From NCBI GenBank assembly GCA_021786215.1, contig JAJYNT010000411.1, positions 1 to 10,930 on the forward strand: 10,930 nucleotides of DNA, in the 5' to 3' direction. The first letter of the stretch is position 1, and each line of letters opens with the position of its first letter. Below the pieces are notes generated by a model, which had not been told where the DNA came from, searched no databases, and worked only from the letters and a program-made list of their open reading frames with translations. Below are positions 7,332-10,930 of this stretch, piece by piece. Source of the DNA: Chloroflexota bacterium (GTDB taxonomy: Bacteria; Chloroflexota; UBA6077). A program made the position numbers and the translations under genes.

Positions 7332-8258
7332 ATGGCACAGCCAAGCGATAGAAGGGCACGGCCCGGGATCGGGAAGCCCCAAAGTCTGCCCTCTTCAGAG
7401 GAGCTGGCCCAGCTCACACCTCGAGCCCTCCTGCGGCGGTTGGGTCTTTCGGCCCGGAAGGGCTTCTCGCAGAGCTTCTTGACCGACAGCTACGCGGTCA
7501 TGGATATCGTGTCTGCCGCCGACCTGCGTTCTTCCGACCAGGTGTTGGAGATCGGCCCCGGACTCGGGGTGCTGACCCGCGAACTTGTGAAGGCTGCCGG
7601 ACGGGTGGTTGCGGTGGAGTTGGACCGGGCGCTGGCCGAGCTTCTGCCACGGCTGGTCGCCGACGCGAAGAATCTCAAGGTTATTCAGGGGGACTACCTG
7701 GACTTCGATCCCGCGACTGCCTTCTCGGGCCCCTACAAGGTGGTAGCCAACCTTCCGTACGCCATCACATCGCCGGCACTCCGTCGCATCATGACCTTTC
7801 CGCCCAAGCCTACTTTGGCGGTGGTGATGGTTCAGAAAGAGGTAGCCGAGAGGGTCGCGGCGAAGCCGGGAGAAACGAGCCTGCTCTCCATCATGGTGCA
7901 GCTCTACTCGCGAGTGAGTTTCGTGCGCGAGGTGCCAGCCTCGGCCTTCTATCCGGCACCCAAGGTCGACTCCGCGGTTCTGAAGCTGGAGCTGTACGAT
8001 CGCCCGCCGGAGGGGGTGGACGACACCGAGGCGCTGCTGAAGGTGGTGGCGGCGGGGTTCAGCCGACGACGTAAGCAGCTGCACAACTCCCTATCGGATA
8101 GCCTCTGGTTTCCTCCAGGGGGTGTCTTCGAGGTGCTGGAGGCGGCGGGGATCGACCCAGCTCGGCGGGCTCAGACCCTGTCGATCGAGGAATGGATCAG
8201 GCTGTATCGCGCCTACAACGAGGCCAAGATCCGGTGGCAGTCGGAGCAGGCGCAGTGA
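7332..8258 (+). CDS. rsmA: 16S rRNA (adenine1518/1519-N6) dimethyltransferase RsmA (KsgA)
   Basis: RsmA dimethylates two adjacent adenines in helix 45 of 16S rRNA late in small-subunit assembly, using S-adenosylmethionine. The product is 308 residues from ATG 7332, with GGGGAGG (7317-7323) 8 bases upstream; the frame is open from 7290 but the earlier GTG has no such site. The SAM-binding motif I is VLEIGPGLGVLT (71-82), the acidic residue after strand 2 is E96 (VAVELD), and the catalytic NLPY is 140-143, followed by AIT. The C-terminal helical rRNA-binding part is complete, with FSRRRKQLHNSL. Two oddities: about 40 residues precede the family's usual start, and the usual GQ(N/H)FL motif reads SQSFL (46-50). 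The stop overlaps the ispE start by 4 bases, so the two are translationally coupled. Confidence 0.95.
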   Translation: MAQPSDRRARPGIGKPQSLPSSEELAQLTPRALLRRLGLSARKGFSQSFLTDSYAVMDIVSAADLRSSDQVLEIGPGLGVLTRELVKAAGRVVAVELDRALAELLPRLVADAKNLKVIQGDYLDFDPATAFSGPYKVVANLPYAITSPALRRIMTFPPKPTLAVVMVQKEVAERVAAKPGETSLLSIMVQLYSRVSFVREVPASAFYPAPKVDSAVLKLELYDRPPEGVDDTEALLKVVAAGFSRRRKQLHNSLSDSLWFPPGGVFEVLEAAGIDPARRAQTLSIEEWIRLYRAYNEAKIRWQSEQAQ

Positions 8259-9139
8259 AACGGATCCGGGTAACCGCCTATGGCAAGGTGAACCTCTCCC
8301 TCGAGCTGCTGGGAAAGCGGCCCGACGGCTTCCACGAGCTTCGTACCGTGATGCAGTCGATCAGTCTGTCGGATCGACTGGTGATGGAGGAGGCCGACGA
8401 CCTGTCGCTGGAGTGCGAGCAGGTAACGCTGACTGGTGAGGACAATCTGGTGCTCAAGGCCGCCAGGGCATTGCAGGAAGCGAGCGGCATAGCTCGAGGA
8501 GCCCGGATCACCCTGGCCAAAGGGATACCGGTAGCGGGCGGCCTCGGTGGCGCAAGCGCGGACGCGGCGACGGCCCTGGTGGCGCTGTCTCAGCTATGGG
8601 GGTTGGAGCTATTGGAGGTCGATCTGAAGTCGCTGGCGGCTCGCCTGGGATCCGACGTGCTCTTCTTCCTGTCGGCGGGGACGGCCCTGGCCGGGGGCCG
8701 AGGAGAGATCGTAGACCCGCTTCCCGATCTGCCCACGCTGTGGCTTGTGCTACTGGTCCCTTCCCATTCCCTGCAGGCAAAGACCGCGGAGCTGTACCGT
8801 CGAGTCATGCCCGACTGCTTTTCCTCTGGGGAGAGAACGAGCAGGCTGGCCATGGCCATCCGGGAGGGCAGGCCTGTGGGTGAGGATCTGTTGACCAACA
8901 GCTTCGAGTTGGTGGCGGATCAGCTTTTCACCTCGCTGCCCGAATATCGGAGGGCTATGCAGGAGGCAGGGGCGAAGGGTGTGCACCTTTCGGGCGCCGG
9001 ACCGGCGTTGTTTGCCCTGTTCGAGACAGAAACAGGGGCGGCGGCCGTCGCGGACCGACTGCAGCGAGCGGGATATCATCCGCTGATGGCGCGGACGTTA
9101 CGGGCCGACGAGGCGATCCCCCGGCCCGAGTGGCTCTGA
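8255..9139 (+). CDS. ispE: 4-diphosphocytidyl-2-C-methyl-D-erythritol kinase
   Basis: IspE phosphorylates CDP-methylerythritol with ATP, the fourth step of the MEP (non-mevalonate) isoprenoid pathway. The product is 294 residues from GTG 8255, which overlaps the rsmA stop in a GTGA; GGAG (8243-8246) lies 8 bases upstream. The frame is open further upstream, but those residues are rsmA read in another frame. Family motifs are in order: YGKVNLSLELLGKRPDGFHEL near the start (K11, N13), the GHMP-kinase ATP loop PVAGGLGGASADAA (92-105), GSDVLFF with the probable catalytic D134 (the family usually has P where this has L), and the C-terminal LSGAGPALFAL. The rsmA-ispE pairing is a common bacterial arrangement. 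It indicates the host makes isoprenoids by the MEP route. Confidence 0.96.
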   Translation: MKRIRVTAYGKVNLSLELLGKRPDGFHELRTVMQSISLSDRLVMEEADDLSLECEQVTLTGEDNLVLKAARALQEASGIARGARITLAKGIPVAGGLGGASADAATALVALSQLWGLELLEVDLKSLAARLGSDVLFFLSAGTALAGGRGEIVDPLPDLPTLWLVLLVPSHSLQAKTAELYRRVMPDCFSSGERTSRLAMAIREGRPVGEDLLTNSFELVADQLFTSLPEYRRAMQEAGAKGVHLSGAGPALFALFETETGAAAVADRLQRAGYHPLMARTLRADEAIPRPEWL

Positions 9140-9217
9140 TCGCGTGAGCGTGAGTCCACCGAAAATGCGGCTATCGGGTGGCGTGAGCCTACTCCTACAG
9201 AAACGGGTGAGTGAAAG

Positions 9218-9313
9218 ATGGATCTGGGTCTGAAGGGAAAGGTGGCGCTGATCATCGATACTAGTCGTTTCGATCGGTTCGGTGCCGAGTCAATGCTGAG
9301 AAATGTTGGAGGC
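9218..9313 (+). pseudogene. Remnant of a short-chain dehydrogenase/reductase N-terminus
   Basis: ATG at 9218 opens a 38-codon frame ending at 9334. Its first 12 residues, MDLGLKGKVALI, are the standard opening of SDR-family oxidoreductases (3-oxoacyl-ACP reductase type). The next residues should be the NAD(P)-binding TGxxxGIG loop; here IDTSRFDRFGAESMLR stands in its place. It keeps SR, AE and LR at plausible SDR positions but has lost the glycines. The frame then runs into the start of the ybaK gene in another frame. I read it as the decayed 5' end of an SDR gene whose body was lost by deletion. It could be chance, but a 12-residue match is unlikely. It cannot encode a working enzyme. Confidence 0.55.
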
Positions 9314-9317
9314 GGGG

Positions 9318-9797
9318 ATGTCGGAGTCGCTTAGCCCAAGCGCTCAGAGGGTGCAGGAGGCGCTGAAGGCGCTTGGATTGTCGCTGGAGGTCGTGGAGCT
9401 TCCACAATCCACCCGGACGGCCGTCGAGGCAGCCGCGGCTGTCGGGTGCAATGTGGAGCAGATCGTGAAGTCACTGGTGTTCAGGGGCAAGCATTCCAAG
9501 AAGCCGATCCTGGTGGTGGCGAGCGGGTCCAACCGGGTGAACGAGAAGAGGATGGCCGAGGTGGTGGGTGAGCCGATAGAGAGGGCCGACCCCGACTTCG
9601 TGCGGGTCCACACCGGGTTCGTCATCGGCGGTGTGGCACCGGTGGGCCATCCGGAGCGGATAGAGACCTTCATCGATGAAGATCTGATGCAGTATCCGGA
9701 GATCTGGGCTGCCGCGGGCAATCCCAACGCGGTTTTCCGACTGGGCCCGGAGGATCTGAAACGGATGGCAGGGGGCAGGGTGATCGCGATAAAGTAA
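9318..9797 (+). CDS. YbaK/EbsC-family aminoacyl-tRNA deacylase
   Basis: A 159-residue protein of the YbaK/ProX (INS-like) family; members remove wrongly attached amino acids from tRNA, such as Cys-tRNA-Pro or Ala-tRNA-Pro. The start is ATG 9318 with GGAGG (9308-9312) 5 bases upstream; an in-frame ATG at 9303 has no site. The invariant lysine is K51 in IVKSLVF, followed by the NRVNEKRMAEVVG helix (72-84) and the GGVAPVGHP loop (104-112), both typical, then the DEDLMQYPEIWAAAGNPNAVF end. The single domain covers the whole protein, so it acts in trans, freestanding from a synthetase. Subfamily (YbaK, ProXp-ala or other) and hence substrate cannot be set from motifs alone. It lies 178 bases after ispE, directly behind the SDR remnant, and may be read from the rsmA-ispE transcript. 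Confidence 0.9.
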   Translation: MSESLSPSAQRVQEALKALGLSLEVVELPQSTRTAVEAAAAVGCNVEQIVKSLVFRGKHSKKPILVVASGSNRVNEKRMAEVVGEPIERADPDFVRVHTGFVIGGVAPVGHPERIETFIDEDLMQYPEIWAAAGNPNAVFRLGPEDLKRMAGGRVIAIK

Positions 9798-9824
9798 TAG
9801 GTAGTGGATGGTCCTGGGACTTCT

Positions 9825-9855
9825 CCACACTGAGGAGGTCCGAGCCTGAGTGTGG
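9825..9855 (+). terminator. Hairpin after the ybaK-like gene, possible terminator
   Basis: CCACACT (9825-9831) pairs perfectly with AGTGTGG (9849-9855), starting 27 bases after the stop codon; AGG/CCT inside can add pairs. An overlapping alternative pairs GGAC..CTCC (from 9817) with GGAGGTCC (to 9841). Neither has a U-run, so any termination would need Rho or a protein. ATGGTC (9809-9814) and GACCAT (9867-9872) could close the whole element. Confidence 0.35.
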
Positions 9856-9957
9856 CGCTTGCATCCGACCATGCCAGCCACGTGTGAGGCAGGATTATCC
9901 ATAAGAAGATGCTTTAGATAGGAACGCTGAAGCGCATTTCGGGGGTAGTAAGAGGGA

Positions 9958-9998
9958 TTATCGGCGCGATAAGCTGCGATGCCGTGCATCGTAGCGCC
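9958..9998. other. Strong double hairpin in the spacer before glmU
   Basis: GCTGCGATG (9973-9981) pairs with CATCGTAGC (9987-9995) over 9 bp with one G-U pair (read on the plus strand) around a 5-base loop. Just upstream, TTATC (9958-9962) pairs with GATAA (9968-9972). Alternatively GGCGC (9963-9967) pairs with GCGCC (9994-9998) to extend the main stem through a bulge, so two folds compete. It lies 23 bases before the glmU -35 box. No protein frame explains it. It could be a small RNA, a regulator site or a leftover of a lost element. Confidence 0.4.
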
Positions 9999-10020
9999 AG
10001 TTCGGGCTCCATCGGTCACC

Positions 10021-10049
10021 TTGACACCTGAGGCTAAGGCCTGTAATAT
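10021..10049 (+). promoter_or_regulatory. Probable glmU promoter
   Basis: A perfect TTGACA (10021-10026), a 17-base spacer and TAATAT (10044-10049, 4 of 6). Transcription would start near 10056, giving a leader of about 36 bases before the glmU ATG at 10092. This and the structured spacer suggest glmU is a separate unit from ybaK. Confidence 0.6.
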
Positions 10050-10091
10050 TTGTTAAGTAGACCTTCGGCCACAGCCGAGTTCTCTCACTCT

Positions 10092-10930
10092 ATGGAAGAT
10101 ACTCCAGAACAACCTGACTCACAATCTGACCTGGTTGCTGTCATCCTGGCAGCTGGGATGGGCACCAGGATGCGCTCCACCCGCCACAAGATCCTTCACC
10201 CCGTGGCGGGCGATCCCATCATATCTCATATCCTAAATGCGGTTGCTGGGGCGGGCATATCGCGCCCGGTGATGGTTGTTGGCCACCTCGCCGATCAGGT
10301 GCGGGCGGCCGCGGGCGATTCGGCCCGCTACGTCCTGCAGGAGCCGCAGTTGGGGACGGGCCACGCACTGCAGCAGGCCATCGAGTCGCTTGATCCCATG
10401 CCCCGCCGTTTGCTTGTCCTCTATGGCGACACCCCCATGCTTCGCTCATCCACCCTATCTCGAATGGTATCTGCCCTGGGCGATGCCACCATCGTCATGC
10501 TCACTGCGCGACTGGCGAATCCCACCGGCTACGGTCGAGTCGTCCGAGACGCGGATGGGCGCGTGGGGGCGGTGGTAGAGGAAGCGGACGCCACGGTGGA
10601 GGAGAAGGCGATCGCGGAGATCAACAGCGGACTCTACTGCTTCGATGGCCCATGGTTGGCAGCCAACCTGGGCAAGCTGGAGAAGAGCCCCAAGGGGGAG
10701 TACTACCTCACCGACATGGTGGGGATGGCGGTGTCGCAGGGCAGGGAGGTACTGGCGGTGGAAGCCGAGGATTCCGCGGAGGTTATGGGGGTGAACGACC
10801 GGGTGCAACTCGCCGAGGCCGACAGGATCGTGAGGGAGCGGATCTGCCGCGAGCTGATGCTGCGGGGCGTCACGATAGTCGATCCACGTTTCACCTACAT
10901 CGGCAAGGACGTTTCCGTGGGGGTAGACAC
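10092..10930 (+). CDS. glmU: Bifunctional GlmU: GlcNAc-1-phosphate uridylyltransferase / glucosamine-1-phosphate acetyltransferase, N-terminal part
   Basis: GlmU makes UDP-GlcNAc for peptidoglycan and surface glycans: the C-terminal domain acetylates glucosamine-1-phosphate and the N-terminal domain adds UMP. The frame runs off the right edge after 279 codons, covering the whole uridylyltransferase domain and the first left-handed beta-helix residues (YIGKDVSVGVDT). Motifs are intact: LAAGMGTRM (19-27) with K33 in the nucleotide-binding loop, QLGTGHAL, YGDTP with metal-binding D113, NSGLY (N178) and EYYLTD. NDR at VNDRVQLAEADRI replaces the more usual NNR. The ATG at 10092 is the only suitable start near the motif; unusually, no ribosome site is visible before it (CCGAGTTCTCTCACTCT). 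Because the acetyltransferase part is not seen, a single-domain nucleotidyltransferase is not formally excluded, but the beta-helix start makes it unlikely. Confidence 0.94.
   Translation, partial: MEDTPEQPDSQSDLVAVILAAGMGTRMRSTRHKILHPVAGDPIISHILNAVAGAGISRPVMVVGHLADQVRAAAGDSARYVLQEPQLGTGHALQQAIESLDPMPRRLLVLYGDTPMLRSSTLSRMVSALGDATIVMLTARLANPTGYGRVVRDADGRVGAVVEEADATVEEKAIAEINSGLYCFDGPWLAANLGKLEKSPKGEYYLTDMVGMAVSQGREVLAVEAEDSAEVMGVNDRVQLAEADRIVRERICRELMLRGVTIVDPRFTYIGKDVSVGVD

Noticed and set aside
9958..10019. tRNA-like element (AGTTCGGGCTC resembling a T-arm)
   Set aside because: There is no 7-bp acceptor stem, D-arm or anticodon arm at the right spacing, and the strong hairpin does not fit a cloverleaf.

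Overview
The window reads as a stretch of ordinary bacterial chromosome, GC-rich and densely coded, from what is most likely a member of the Chloroflexota. That assignment is inference. It rests on the style of the secreted LGFP-like protein at the left edge, the GreA tip sequence, the small FGYWR membrane protein, the long SRP RNA and the frequent GTG/TTG starts. I see no phage, transposon, CRISPR or defence genes.

Layout. (1) Positions 1-449, minus strand: the N-terminal part of an exported protein. (2) Positions 450-802: a divergent control region with a near-consensus promoter facing each way, an inverted repeat between them, and a hairpin at the start of each predicted transcript. (3) Positions 803-5112: greA, then lysS with its own probable promoter, then a GH57 glycoside hydrolase 8 bases behind lysS. 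(4) Positions 5172-6458: serS. (5) Positions 6459-6913: a clear sigma70-type promoter driving a long (Bacillus-type) SRP RNA, then structured spacer. (6) Positions 6914-7219: a 101-residue membrane protein of unknown function. (7) Positions 7332-9139: rsmA and ispE, translationally coupled by a GTGA overlap. (8) Positions 9218-9797: a short piece resembling the N-terminus of a short-chain dehydrogenase, running into a YbaK-family aminoacyl-tRNA deacylase gene. (9) Positions 9798-10091: a non-coding spacer with several hairpins and a probable glmU promoter. (10) From 10092 to the end: the N-terminal 279 residues of GlmU.

Most of the genes support translation and transcription: GreA rescues stalled RNA polymerase, LysRS and SerRS charge tRNA, RsmA finishes the 16S rRNA, the YbaK-like protein probably proofreads tRNA, and SRP RNA targets membrane proteins. 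IspE (isoprenoids, hence lipid carriers) and GlmU (UDP-GlcNAc) feed envelope synthesis. The GH57 enzyme is the metabolic outlier between two tRNA synthetases.

No wholly new system is evident. The points most worth a second look are the changed acidic tip of GreA, the terminator-like hairpin between the greA promoter and gene, the decayed dehydrogenase start at 9218, and the structured spacer before glmU. Five of the ten protein genes appear to start with GTG or TTG, so choosing the first start codon in the frame gives wrong N-termini for greA, lysS, rsmA, ispE and ybaK.
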